DNA of 64,000 nucleotides. It comes from an uncultured Oscillospiraceae bacterium. Its GTDB lineage: Bacteria; Bacillota; Clostridia; Oscillospirales; Oscillospiraceae. The notes under the pieces are model-generated. The model worked only from the letters and a program-made list of their open reading frames with translations, made no database searches and was not told the origin of the DNA. Location: NCBI GenBank assembly GCA_910588635.1, contig CAJUPW010000011.1, positions 1 through 64,000 of the forward strand. The letters are read 5' to 3'. This document shows, in pieces, positions 15,373 through 24,239 of the stretch (position 1 is its first letter; each line of letters begins with the position of its first letter). The position numbers and the translations under genes were made by a program.

Positions 15373-16879
15373 TCAGGCTTATGCTGAACTCCACAAAATA
15401 GCTCTGCTTCTCCCCCTCGAGCCCGCCGAGGACATTTTCCTCGATTCGGTCCTCAAAATACAGCCGGTAGCCGGAGAACTCCGTCTCGCAGTCCACCCGG
15501 AAGCCGTCGTAGTCCTGGTGATAGTTCCCTTCGGCGTCGATCACCGCCTGGGACACCGCCTCTGCGTAGTACCGGTCGATTCCCAGGGCCAACATGGAGA
15601 CGCGCAGTTGCTCGCCGGGGAGCACTTCCACCCTGGAATCGGGTTCCTTGAAATCATAGGTGTCCTCGCTCTCCCAGTCCCTGAAGATGGTCACCCCAGT
15701 AACCACCCCATCCTTCTGGATGAAGCGGAAGCTGGGCGGAGGGGCATCCTCCACGGGAAAGTGCCAGCCGTACTGCCGCCCGATCCGCCTCAGGTAGCTC
15801 CCGTCCTCCATGAGTCGGGGGAGGGACACCTTTCCCTGCTCATACTGCTCAAGGTAGTTGTAATTGTCCACAAACTCCTCCACCGTCAGCTCAGTTCCCC
15901 GATTGGGGGGCTGTGAGGCCCGGTCCGCCGCCCACACCGTCAGCCCGGAGCACAGCAGCACGATCAGGATATAGCCCGCCACCCGCATCCAGCTGCCCTT
16001 CCGGTCCCAGAAGGAGGTCTCCTTTGTGCTGCCGTCCAGATAGACCTGCCCCTCCCTCTCCCAGGGCACGGGGAACTCGTGGGTAACGTTCCAGTACATC
16101 CAGCCGTAGAACAGCGCCCCGACACCGGCGCCAATTGCCAGGTTCAGCGGCTGGGGAAGCAGCATGGGCAGGTCCAGGACGGCCAGGAAACCCGCCACGC
16201 TAAAGGAGCGCCGGGCCGCCTCTCCCAGGCCAAGGGGAGTGCCGTCCTCCCGGACGATTCTCAGCCCGAACAGGGCTTTGCCGGGGGTGGTCCCGAAGCG
16301 GTGGAGGAGGAAGGTCTCACTGGCCGCCGTCAGCAGCAGAACCAGCATGCTCAGCGTCAGGCCTCCTTTCTTCTCCAGAACGGCCATTTCCAGACTGAGC
16401 GGGCCGCAGAGGGCCAGCAAGGTGGAACAGATTCCCCGGTCCACCCCCCGGGCAAACCACCGCCGCCAGGGGAACACCCGCTTGGGCGCCCGGTCCTCCC
16501 GGATGACCTCCGCGTCCTGGGCCAGCCGGTCCAGATAGAGCTGGGCGTTCAGGGTGGCGAACTCCACCCCGTCCTCCCGCAGCTCCCGGCACAGCGCGGC
16601 CGCCCGGTCCAGCTCTCGCTGTTCCTTCTCCAGCCCTATCGCCCGCAGCTCCAGGGCGGAACCCAGGTCCCGGTCCCCCCGCTGCAGGTCGTGGATGTCC
16701 TCCAGGGAGAAGCCCAGCTGGCGGAGCAGCTTTACCTTTAATAAAAGGTCCACGTCACGACCGGCATAATTCCGATAGCCGTTCTCCCCTCGCTCGGGGG
16801 TGAAAAAGCCCTGGTCCTCGTAGTAGCGGATGTTGGCCCGGGCCAGCCCGGTGCGGGCTTCCACCTCTTTGATTGTCAT
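15368..16879 (-). CDS. MerR-type regulator fused to an RDD membrane domain
   Basis: A 503-residue fusion. Residues 1-70 are a MerR winged helix (MTIKEVEARTGLARANIRYY, then GYRNYAGRDVDLLLKVKLL). A helical dimerisation region follows (~75-115). From ~140 there is an RDD-type membrane domain (RGVDRG, then FGTTPGKALFGLRIVREDG) with about five hydrophobic segments near 150-166, 175-192, 226-240, 247-262 and 298-316. The last ~185 residues are polar, without membrane segments, and follow the final helix, so they probably lie outside the cell. It is therefore a membrane-tethered one-component regulator candidate. The ligand and targets are unknown. It has no partner in an operon, so local autoregulation is possible. 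I do not know an assigned function for this architecture. Confidence 0.85.
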   Translation of the reverse strand: MTIKEVEARTGLARANIRYYEDQGFFTPERGENGYRNYAGRDVDLLLKVKLLRQLGFSLEDIHDLQRGDRDLGSALELRAIGLEKEQRELDRAAALCRELREDGVEFATLNAQLYLDRLAQDAEVIREDRAPKRVFPWRRWFARGVDRGICSTLLALCGPLSLEMAVLEKKGGLTLSMLVLLLTAASETFLLHRFGTTPGKALFGLRIVREDGTPLGLGEAARRSFSVAGFLAVLDLPMLLPQPLNLAIGAGVGALFYGWMYWNVTHEFPVPWEREGQVYLDGSTKETSFWDRKGSWMRVAGYILIVLLCSGLTVWAADRASQPPNRGTELTVEEFVDNYNYLEQYEQGKVSLPRLMEDGSYLRRIGRQYGWHFPVEDAPPPSFRFIQKDGVVTGVTIFRDWESEDTYDFKEPDSRVEVLPGEQLRVSMLALGIDRYYAEAVSQAVIDAEGNYHQDYDGFRVDCETEFSGYRLYFEDRIEENVLGGLEGEKQSYFVEFSISLT

Positions 16880-17112
16880 TTGCGCACCCTCTTTTCCTTG
16901 GTTTTAAGGCGAGTATACACTATCAAGCGCCTTTACAGTCAATACCCTGATGAAAAATGACGAATACGTTTCTCCCCTGTCACCCCCCTTCCCCCCTCCC
17001 GAATGGCAAATCTATGCAGGTTCCCCAATGGTTTGGGTCACAATTAACACTCTTTTATTTTTTACACAAATTTTTGAAGAAAAAACTGTACAAATTGACA
17101 GGGCTGTCCCAC
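16880..17112. other. Gene-free stretch upstream of the bcd operon
   Basis: No credible reading frame was found. A pyrimidine-rich tract (16974-16999) and AT-rich sequence from 17040 to 17100 are visible. The promoters of the leftward MerR-type gene presumably lie in the first ~60 bp. Confidence 0.5.
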
Positions 17113-17141
17113 TTGCTTTAAGCCCGAAAACCCGATATAAT
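17113..17141 (+). promoter_or_regulatory. Promoter upstream of bcd-etfBA
   Basis: TTGCTT (17113-17118), 17-bp spacer, TATAAT (17136-17141). It leaves a leader of about 220 nt before bcd. Confidence 0.75.
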
Positions 17142-17183
17142 TTCAATGGTTAGACACTGCATAATGCCAGAGCTGATAAGACC

Positions 17184-17217
17184 GCAACGCCGGGACGGGC
17201 CCGTGTTGCTCTTTTTT
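17184..17217 (+). terminator. Intrinsic terminator inside the bcd leader
   Basis: GCAACGC (17184-17190) pairs with GTGTTGC (17203-17209) around an inner CGGG/CCCG stem, followed by TCTTTTTT. It lies 40 nt after the promoter and 150 nt before bcd, so transcription from that promoter must pass it. It may be an attenuator or the end of a short RNA. Confidence 0.7.
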
Positions 17218-17224
17218 CGCCTTT

Positions 17225-17248
17225 TCTTTGTTAAAAATCTAACAAAGA
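17225..17248. promoter_or_regulatory. Candidate Rex operator upstream of bcd
   Basis: TCTTTGTTA and TAACAAAGA form a perfect 9-bp inverted repeat around 6 bases. Aligned to the clostridial Rex consensus TTGTTAANNNNTTAACAA it matches 13 of 14 defined positions (17228-17245; C at 17239 instead of T). Rex is the NADH-sensing repressor known to control butyryl-CoA operons in Clostridia. No clear promoter overlaps it, so control is inferred. Confidence 0.6.
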
Positions 17249-17370
17249 TGGGCGGACGGGTTTGGTGCGCCCTATGTATCGTTTTGCTCCCCGTCTCTGA
17301 TCTGGAAGAGCGTACGGGACGGAGGGGCGCTCACGATAGTGTCAAGAATTTAAACTAGGAGGACTGCAAA

Positions 17371-18516
<1,146 letters not shown>

Positions 18517-18534
18517 GATAGGAGGCAGATTGAA

Positions 18535-19335
18535 ATGAAAATTATTGTTTGTGTCAAGCAGGTCCCCGATACCTCCGGTAAGGTGGCCGTCAACCCCGAC
18601 GGTACCCTGAACCGCGCCTCCATGGCCGCCATCACCAACCCCGACGACCTGAACGCTGTCGAGGCCGCCCTGGTCCTGAAGGAGCAGACCGGCGCCGAGG
18701 TGATTGTCGTCTCCATGGGCCCCCCGCCCGCCGAGGGTATGCTCCGCGAGGTTATGGCCCGGGGCGTGGACCGCGCCATTCTGGTGTCCGCCCGTGAGTT
18801 TGGCGGCTCCGATACTTACGCCACCTCCCAGATCCTGGCCGCCGCCATCGACAAGATCGGCGTGGACAAGGACGACGTCGTCATGTGCGGCCGTCAGGCC
18901 ATCGACGGCGACACCGCTCAAGTCGGCCCCCAGATCGCCGAGAAGCTGGGCCTGCCCCAGGTGTCCTACGCCGCCGAGATCACCAAGGAGGGCGACACCC
19001 TCACCATCAAGCGCATGCTGGAGGACGGCTACATGACCATCAAGGTCAAGACCCCTTGCCTCATCACCTGCATCAAGGAGCTGAACACCCCGCGGTACAT
19101 GAGCGTGGGCGGCATCTATGAGTGCTATTCCAAGCCCTATGAGATCTTCGACTACAACACCCTGAAGGATCATCCCTTCATCGACAAGGACACCATCGGC
19201 CTGAGCGGCTCCCCCACCAACATCCTGACCTCCTTCACTCCTCCCCAGAAGGGCGCCGGCATGATGCTGGAGGGCGCTGACAAGGCTACCTGCGATACTC
19301 TGGCCGGCATTCTGGCCAAGAAGCACATGATCTGA
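18535..19335 (+). CDS. etfB: Electron transfer flavoprotein beta subunit
   Basis: A 266-residue EtfB, starting MKIIVCVKQVPDTSGKVAV, with VIVVSMGPPPAE and the family signature segment CGRQAIDGDTAQVGPQIAEK. EtfB pairs with EtfA to carry electrons from the acyl-CoA dehydrogenase; in clostridial bifurcating complexes the beta subunit binds the bifurcating FAD. It is the second gene of bcd-etfB-etfA, with a 18-nt gap from bcd and its own AGGAGG site. Confidence 0.95.
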   Translation: MKIIVCVKQVPDTSGKVAVNPDGTLNRASMAAITNPDDLNAVEAALVLKEQTGAEVIVVSMGPPPAEGMLREVMARGVDRAILVSAREFGGSDTYATSQILAAAIDKIGVDKDDVVMCGRQAIDGDTAQVGPQIAEKLGLPQVSYAAEITKEGDTLTIKRMLEDGYMTIKVKTPCLITCIKELNTPRYMSVGGIYECYSKPYEIFDYNTLKDHPFIDKDTIGLSGSPTNILTSFTPPQKGAGMMLEGADKATCDTLAGILAKKHMI

Positions 19336-19353
19336 GAAGGGAGATAAGAAGAT

Positions 19354-20493
19354 ATGTCTACTTTTAATAGTTCCGACGTTGCCGCCTTCAAGGGCGGAGT
19401 CTGGGTATTCTGCGAGCAGCGCCAGGGCACTATGATGCCCACCTCCTTCGAGCTCATCTCCGAGGGCCGTAAGCTGGCCGACGAGCTGGACACCAAGCTG
19501 TACGGCATCCTCCTGGGCGACGGCATTGAGGGCATCGCCAAGGAGCTGGGCGGCTACGGCGCCGACGGCGTGTACGTCTGCGACCACCCCTTGCTGAAGA
19601 ACTACACCACCGACGGCTACACCAAGGTCATCTGCGATGTGATTGAGGAGTACAAGCCCGAGATCATGCTCATCGGCGCCACCAACATCGGCCGCGATCT
19701 GGGCCCCCGCTGCGCCGCCCGTCTGCACACCGGCCTGTGCGCCGACTGCACCCACCTGGACGTGGACATGGGCATTTATAAGGATTTCCTGAAGGAGAAC
19801 TCCACTCTGGCCCCCGAGCGCATCGACGCCACCAGCCACGCCATGGTGCTGGGCCAGAAGCACGATGTGTCCCGCGACCTGAAGATGACCCGTCCCGCCT
19901 TCGGCGGCCACCTGATGGCCTCCATCATCTGCCCCCGGTTCCGTCCCGCCATGGCCACCGTCCGTCCCGGCGTCATGAAGAAGGCCGCCTTCGACCAGGC
20001 CAAGGCCGATGCCTGCGAGATCATCAAGCCCAGCTTTGAGCTGACTGAGGCCGACATGCAGACCGAGGTGGTCGAGGTCGTCAAGGCCGCCAAGAAGCTG
20101 GTTGACCTGATCGGCGCCGACGTGGTCGTCTCCGTGGGCCGCGGCATCTCCAAGGACGTGGAGGGCGGCATCAAGCTGGCTGAGGAGCTGGCTGAGGTCC
20201 TCGGCGGCGTTGTGGGCGGCTCCCGTGCCACCATCGACTCCGGCTGGCTGTCCGCCGACCATCAGGTGGGCCAGACCGGCAAGACCGTCCATCCCAAGAT
20301 TTACGTCGCTCTGGGCATCTCCGGCGCCATCCAGCACAAGGCCGGCATGCAGGACTCCGAGTGCATCATCGCCGTCAACAAGAACGACACCGCCCCCATC
20401 TTCGAGATCGCCGACTACGGCATCTGCGGCGACCTGTTCAAGGTCACCCCGCTGCTCATCGAGGCCATCAAGGCAGCCAAGGCGGCCAAGTAA
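19354..20493 (+). CDS. etfA: Electron transfer flavoprotein alpha subunit
   Basis: A 379-residue EtfA. The N-terminal domain resembles EtfB, and the C-terminal FAD-binding domain contains the signature GGSRATIDSGW, HQVGQTGKTV, YVALGISGAIQHKAGM and AVNKNDTAPIFEIADYG. It forms the heterodimer with EtfB and docks on the acyl-CoA dehydrogenase. It is the last gene of the operon, followed by a strong terminator. No extra N-terminal ferredoxin domain, as found in some EtfA versions, is present. Confidence 0.95.
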   Translation: MSTFNSSDVAAFKGGVWVFCEQRQGTMMPTSFELISEGRKLADELDTKLYGILLGDGIEGIAKELGGYGADGVYVCDHPLLKNYTTDGYTKVICDVIEEYKPEIMLIGATNIGRDLGPRCAARLHTGLCADCTHLDVDMGIYKDFLKENSTLAPERIDATSHAMVLGQKHDVSRDLKMTRPAFGGHLMASIICPRFRPAMATVRPGVMKKAAFDQAKADACEIIKPSFELTEADMQTEVVEVVKAAKKLVDLIGADVVVSVGRGISKDVEGGIKLAEELAEVLGGVVGGSRATIDSGWLSADHQVGQTGKTVHPKIYVALGISGAIQHKAGMQDSECIIAVNKNDTAPIFEIADYGICGDLFKVTPLLIEAIKAAKAAK

Positions 20494-20512
20494 GGTTTTT
20501 TCAGCTTTAACT

Positions 20513-20547
20513 GTGCCTGTCCCTTTCGGGACAGGCACTCTTTTTTT
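20513..20547 (+). terminator. Terminator of the bcd-etfBA operon
   Basis: GTGCCTGTCCC pairs perfectly with GGGACAGGCAC across TTTC, then TCTTTTTTT. Confidence 0.93.
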
Positions 20548-20568
20548 GCACCTCCCTCTATCCCAGCC

Positions 20569-20576
20569 CATACAAT
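20569..20576 (+). promoter_or_regulatory. Possible sporulation sigma-E-type -10 before dpaA
   Basis: CATACAAT at 20569-20576 equals the sigma-E -10 consensus, 45 bp before dpaA. No convincing -35 was found, and dipicolinate synthase is mother-cell expressed in known spore formers. Weak evidence. Confidence 0.3.
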
Positions 20577-20620
20577 GGATTAGAAACCCACCGCCCTGCC
20601 GGCGGTCCTGGAGGTATCCT

Positions 20621-21496
20621 ATGAAACACGAACTGAACATCTGGGTGGTGGGCGGCGACCTGCGGCAGGCCAAGCTGGCCCAGCTGCTGGCCGAGGACGG
20701 CCACACCGTCCACACCTACGCCCTGAGCCACCCCCAGCAGGCCGTCTCCGGCCTCACCGCCGAGGCCACGCTCCGTCAGGCCGGCAAGGCGGACTGCGTG
20801 ATTCTCCCCCTCACCGTCACCGCCGGAAACGGGCTGCTCAACGCGCCTCTCTCCCTGACGGAGCACCCCCTGGCCCCCATTTTAGACCAATTCTCCCCCC
20901 GGCAATTCCTCTGCGGCGGGCGGGTGGACCGGGAGACCGAGGAGCTGGCCCGGAAGCGAGGCCTCGCCATCCACGACTACTTCGCCCGGGAGGAGCTGGC
21001 GGTGGCCAACGCCGTGCCCACGGCGGAGGGGGCCGTCCAGCTGGCCATGGAGCATCTGCCCATCACCATCCACGGCTCCCGGGTGCTGATCATCGGCTAT
21101 GGCCGGGTGGGGCGGCTTACCGCCCAGCGTTTCCAGGCTCTGGGGGCAAGGGTGAGCGTGGCCGCCCGAAAGTATGAGCAGCTGGCCTGGGCCCAGGCCA
21201 TGGGGTTCGGCGGGGAGCACTTGTCCAACCTCAAGGGCTGGCTGTGCGGCTATGATCTGATCGTCAACACCGTCCCTGTCCAGGTACTGGGCCGGGAGGA
21301 GCTGGAGGATGTCAAGCCTGACTGCCTGATTCTGGACCTGGCCTCCAAGCCGGGCGGGGTGGACCTGGGAGCCGCCGGCGATCTGGGCCTGACCGTTGTC
21401 TGGGCGCTGGCCCTCCCCGGGAAGGTGGCCCCGGTGACGGCGGGAGCGGCCATCCGGGACACCATCTATAACATGCTGAGGGAGATTGGACTGTGA
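20621..21496 (+). CDS. dpaA: Dipicolinate synthase subunit A
   Basis: A 291-residue Rossmann-type protein that, with DpaB, oxidises dihydrodipicolinate to dipicolinic acid, the spore-core calcium chelator. The central NAD(P)-binding motif is VLIIGYGRVGRLTAQRFQ near residue 155, with SVAARKYEQLAWAQAMGF after it and LDLASKPGGVD near the end. CTGGAGGTATCCT precedes the ATG. dpaB follows after 97 bp containing two AT-rich hairpins. Its presence is strong evidence that the organism makes endospores. Confidence 0.92.
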   Translation: MKHELNIWVVGGDLRQAKLAQLLAEDGHTVHTYALSHPQQAVSGLTAEATLRQAGKADCVILPLTVTAGNGLLNAPLSLTEHPLAPILDQFSPRQFLCGGRVDRETEELARKRGLAIHDYFAREELAVANAVPTAEGAVQLAMEHLPITIHGSRVLIIGYGRVGRLTAQRFQALGARVSVAARKYEQLAWAQAMGFGGEHLSNLKGWLCGYDLIVNTVPVQVLGREELEDVKPDCLILDLASKPGGVDLGAAGDLGLTVVWALALPGKVAPVTAGAAIRDTIYNMLREIGL

Positions 21497-21500
21497 CGCT

Positions 21501-21565
21501 GTTCTTTTCTTTTTAAAAAAGAAAAGAACCAAAAGAAAAACTTTAGGAAAAACTGCGTTTTTCCT
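21501..21565. repeat. Two AT-rich inverted repeats between dpaA and dpaB
   Basis: GTTCTTTTCTTTTT (21501-21514) pairs with AAAAAGAAAAGAAC (21516-21529) with a one-base centre. AGGAAAAAC (21545-21553) pairs with GTTTTTCCT (21557-21565) across TGC. The base composition is unlike the flanking genes. The first can act as an intrinsic terminator or be part of a dispersed repeat. Confidence 0.75.
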
Positions 21566-21593
21566 CCACTTATATCAGAAAGGACTGCTTTCT

Positions 21594-22172
21594 TTGGAAG
21601 ATAAAACTGTTGGATTCGCCGTGTGCGGGTCCTTCTGTACACACGCCAGGGCCATGGAGGCGCTGGAGCAGGTGAAGGCCCGGTTTGCCCGGGTGGTGCC
21701 TATCGTCTCGGAGGCGTCGGCCGGCACCGACACCCGCTTCGGCACGGCCCACGACCTGATGCGGGAGATGGAGCGCATCTGTGACCGCCGGGTCATCTCC
21801 AACCTGCGGGAGGCGGAGCCCATCGGACCCAAAAAACTCCTCGATTTGCTCATCATCTGCCCCTGCACCGGCAACACTTTGGGCAAGCTGGCCGCCGGGG
21901 TCACCGACTCCAGCGTCACCATGGCGGCCAAGGCCCACCTGCGCAACGAGCGCCCGGTGCTCATCGCCCCCTCCACCAACGACGGTCTGGCCGCCTCCGC
22001 CGCCAGCATCGGCGCGCTGCTGCCCCGGAAATACATCTACTTCGTCCCCTTCGGGCAGGACGACTTCGAGCACAAGCCCACCTCCCTGGTGGCTGACTTC
22101 TCCCAGGTGGCCGACGCCGCCCAGGCGGCCCTGGAGGGCCGGCAGCTCCAGCCGCTGCTGCTGCGCGCATAA
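21594..22172 (+). CDS. dpaB: Dipicolinate synthase subunit B
   Basis: A 192-residue flavoprotein-fold subunit of dipicolinate synthase. It has TVGFAVCGSFCTHARAMEAL at the start, TDTRFGTAHDL, EAEPIGPKKLLDLLIICPCT, LAPSTNDGLAAS-like APSTNDGLAASAASIG and the diagnostic IYFVPFGQDDFEHKP. No ATG fits: the frame starts with TTG at 21594, 9 bp after AGAAAGGA, so MEDKTVGF is the predicted N-terminus. This aligns with the start of Bacillus DpaB. Longer in-frame upstream sequence lies inside the hairpins and is rejected. Confidence 0.9.
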   Translation: MEDKTVGFAVCGSFCTHARAMEALEQVKARFARVVPIVSEASAGTDTRFGTAHDLMREMERICDRRVISNLREAEPIGPKKLLDLLIICPCTGNTLGKLAAGVTDSSVTMAAKAHLRNERPVLIAPSTNDGLAASAASIGALLPRKYIYFVPFGQDDFEHKPTSLVADFSQVADAAQAALEGRQLQPLLLRA

Positions 22173-22176
22173 AACA

Positions 22177-22208
22177 AAAGGGCTTCCCCAGAGCGGGGAA
22201 GCCCTTTG
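22177..22208. terminator. Bidirectional terminator between dpaB and serpin gene
   Basis: AAAGGGCTTCCCC pairs perfectly with GGGGAAGCCCTTT across AGAGC. It is flanked by A-rich and T-rich sequence, suiting both convergent genes. Confidence 0.9.
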
Positions 22209-22212
22209 TGTT

Positions 22213-23595
22213 TTACTGCCGGACCTGATTGACCACGCCTACAAACAGGGGGATGTCCTGGGTGCGGATGACAAAGAGGAAGGGCCGGTCCAGGTCCATC
22301 ACGCAGACCTCCTCAGGCAAAGCGCATGTAGATATCTCCAAAATGGTGACGGCGGCGGCCTCCACCCCCTCCTCGTCCACCTTCACCCGGGCCATCTGTT
22401 TGGCGTCGGACAAAAAGGCGTCCAGATCGGTGAGGGCGGACAGGTCGGCCTTTTCCGGGACCAGCAGGTCGGTAATCCCCAGGGAGGCCAGGGCCCCCTT
22501 CAAATCCAGGTCTGAGCTCACGTCAAACTTGGGCACCGACCACTGGACCTCCCCCCAGGTGGCGGCGTCCCCGTAGAACTCCAGGCGGGAGAGGAAGTCC
22601 TCCTTTTGGAGCAGAGCTTCGGGGGCCACCCCTTCGTCGGGGAGGACAAAGACCATCTCCCCCAGATGGGTGGCCAGCCGGGCGGCCTGATAGCCGTCCC
22701 TACGGATGAAGCTGTCGTCCTTATTTCTGTGCATGAAGTCCACCCGGGTCTCGTTCCCGGCGGCGTCGGTGAAGGTGTCGAGCTCCGTCTGATCGGCGTT
22801 GAACTCGCTTACCCAGGCGGCCTTGTAGTACAGGGAGGAAACCAGCAGGGCCAGAGTATCCACATTCGTCTGGACCACAGGCTGACCCCCGCCCACGAGG
22901 CCGTTGGTCTGCTTCTTCACCCAGTCGGTCACCGCCTGGTCGGCCTCCGGCTCCCCCATGGGGACAGCATAGGCCCCGGCGTAATACGCCTCTGCCAGGG
23001 CGTCCAGGGTGTCCTGGGCATAGGCGCCCTCCAGGGCGCTGTTGAGCCAGACGGAGTTGGCCAGAATCAGGGCGCTGAGCCCGTCGTCGGTGTACAGTGA
23101 ACGCCAGACGAGCTCCACCTGCTGCCGGAGGGTGTCCACACTGTCCGCTCCCAGGGCGTCCAGCACCTGCTGCCTGCTGTCTCCACCGGCGCACTGGGCC
23201 AGCATGGCCAGGGCCGACCACAGGGACAGGGGAGAATAGATTGCGTTCTCCCCCTCCCGGCCCGCAAGGGTCAAAGGGGTGCTTCTGGCGGCGAAAGCGG
23301 TCAGGGCGGCGTGCTCCGCCTCGCCCACACCGGCACTTTCCCTCCGGAGGGCAGTCAGAGCGTCCATGTACTTGTCATAGGCCTCCTGGTACGCCTCCCA
23401 GCCACCTGCGGGCCCCTCCGCCGGCATCTGGGGCTGCTTGGGAAATTCCGGATAGATCGGTTCCGCCAGAGTATAGCTCATTTTTTCAGGCTCCTTTCCG
23501 TCAGACTCACCCGTACCGCCAGAAAATTGGGTCCCGCCGGCACAGCCGGCCAGCAGCAGGACGGAAGCCAGGGCAAGGGACAAGATTCGTCTCAT
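22213..23595 (-). CDS. Serpin-family lipoprotein (secreted serine protease inhibitor)
   Basis: A 460-residue lipoprotein: signal MRRILSLALASVLLLAGC gives lipidation at the Cys of LLAGC, followed by a ~75-residue linker. The serpin domain includes NAIYSPLSLWSALAMLAQCA, ILANSVWLN, and the hinge DEEGVEAAAVT leading into the reactive loop ILEISTCALPEEVCVMD, ending with the conserved DRPFLFVIRTQD. By standard spacing, P1 falls near Ser-Thr-Cys-Ala; I cannot fix it. The hinge has the small residues needed for loop insertion, so it is probably an active inhibitor displayed on the outer face of the membrane. Targets could be host or microbial proteases. GAAAGGAGAATCTGCG precedes the ATG; an upstream in-frame start is rejected. 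Confidence 0.93.
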   Translation of the reverse strand: MRRILSLALASVLLLAGCAGGTQFSGGTGESDGKEPEKMSYTLAEPIYPEFPKQPQMPAEGPAGGWEAYQEAYDKYMDALTALRRESAGVGEAEHAALTAFAARSTPLTLAGREGENAIYSPLSLWSALAMLAQCAGGDSRQQVLDALGADSVDTLRQQVELVWRSLYTDDGLSALILANSVWLNSALEGAYAQDTLDALAEAYYAGAYAVPMGEPEADQAVTDWVKKQTNGLVGGGQPVVQTNVDTLALLVSSLYYKAAWVSEFNADQTELDTFTDAAGNETRVDFMHRNKDDSFIRRDGYQAARLATHLGEMVFVLPDEGVAPEALLQKEDFLSRLEFYGDAATWGEVQWSVPKFDVSSDLDLKGALASLGITDLLVPEKADLSALTDLDAFLSDAKQMARVKVDEEGVEAAAVTILEISTCALPEEVCVMDLDRPFLFVIRTQDIPLFVGVVNQVRQ

Positions 23596-23671
23596 CGCAG
23601 ATTCTCCTTTCTGGGTTGAGCTTCTATTAATATAGACGAATTTCATCAGAAAAAGTTTCCACTCCGGAAAT

Positions 23672-23705
23672 TTTAAAGGGGCGGCCATAAGGCCGCCCCT
23701 TTAAA
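23672..23705 (-). terminator. Terminator after the CD1247-type gene
   Basis: TTTAAAGGGGCGGCC pairs perfectly with GGCCGCCCCTTTAAA across ATAA. It lies just after the stop of the leftward gene at 23724. Confidence 0.85.
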
Positions 23706-23723
23706 CTCACATGTGGGGAGAGC

Positions 23724-24137
23724 TTACTCCTCGGGGTCCTCTTCAGACTCCTCGTCCTCGTCGTCGCTGAGCTCCATGGCGTAGCGGGTCCCGCAGCCGG
23801 GACACTCCACCTCGCCGTCGGCCAGGGCCTCGTCGTCCACCACGATGTCGGCCCCGCAGGCAGGACACTCCACCTCAAACCAGTCGTCGTCGTAGTCCTC
23901 TTCGTCCTCGTCCTCGTCAAAGACCACCTCTTCCACGTCGGCCAGGTCGTCGGACAGCACGTCAATCTCCTCGCCCAGGTTGAGGGCGTTCTCCTCCAGG
24001 TCCTCCACGGACATCGCCAGTTCCTCCAGGATGCCGATCATCACGGAGATGAGCTTGCCCTCCTTGGACTTCTCAGTGTCCAGGTTCAGCCCCTCGGCCA
24101 GGCCCTTCAGATAGGCGACTTTCTCGGAAATAGTCAT
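23724..24137 (-). CDS. CD1247-type protein with zinc ribbon
   Basis: A 137-residue acidic protein. The N-terminal ~70 residues (TISEKVAYLKGLAEGLNLD, then LISVMIGILEELA) form the CD1247-type helical domain found in many Clostridia. After a long Glu/Asp stretch there is a zinc-ribbon with CPACGADI and CPGCGTRY, and the last ~15 residues are again acidic. There is no signal peptide. Function is unknown; the zinc ribbon and acidity suggest a protein-protein or RNA polymerase contact, which is only a guess. It follows efp on the same strand after ~100 bp with two GC-rich hairpins and may be co-transcribed. Confidence 0.8.
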   Translation of the reverse strand: MTISEKVAYLKGLAEGLNLDTEKSKEGKLISVMIGILEELAMSVEDLEENALNLGEEIDVLSDDLADVEEVVFDEDEDEEDYDDDWFEVECPACGADIVVDDEALADGEVECPGCGTRYAMELSDDEDEESEEDPEE

Positions 24138-24170
24138 AGTTGTTTCCCTTTCTGAGGCAATGCCTCGTAG

Positions 24171-24228
24171 GGGCCGCCGCCTTCGGCGGCCCGCAGATAA
24201 ACGGACGGGCCGGCGAGGGCGCCGGCCC
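24171..24228. repeat. Two GC-rich hairpins between efp and the CD1247-type gene
   Basis: GGGCCGCCG (24171-24179) pairs with CGGCGGCCC (24184-24192), and GGGCCGGCG (24207-24215) pairs with CGCCGGCCC (24220-24228). Neither has a T tract in the leftward direction. Confidence 0.7.
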
Positions 24229-24239
24229 CTGTAAGATAT

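Noticed and set aside
17095..17141. TTGACA near 17096 as the -35 for TATAAT at 17136
   Set aside because: The spacer would be about 35 bp; TTGCTT at 17113 gives the proper 17 bp.
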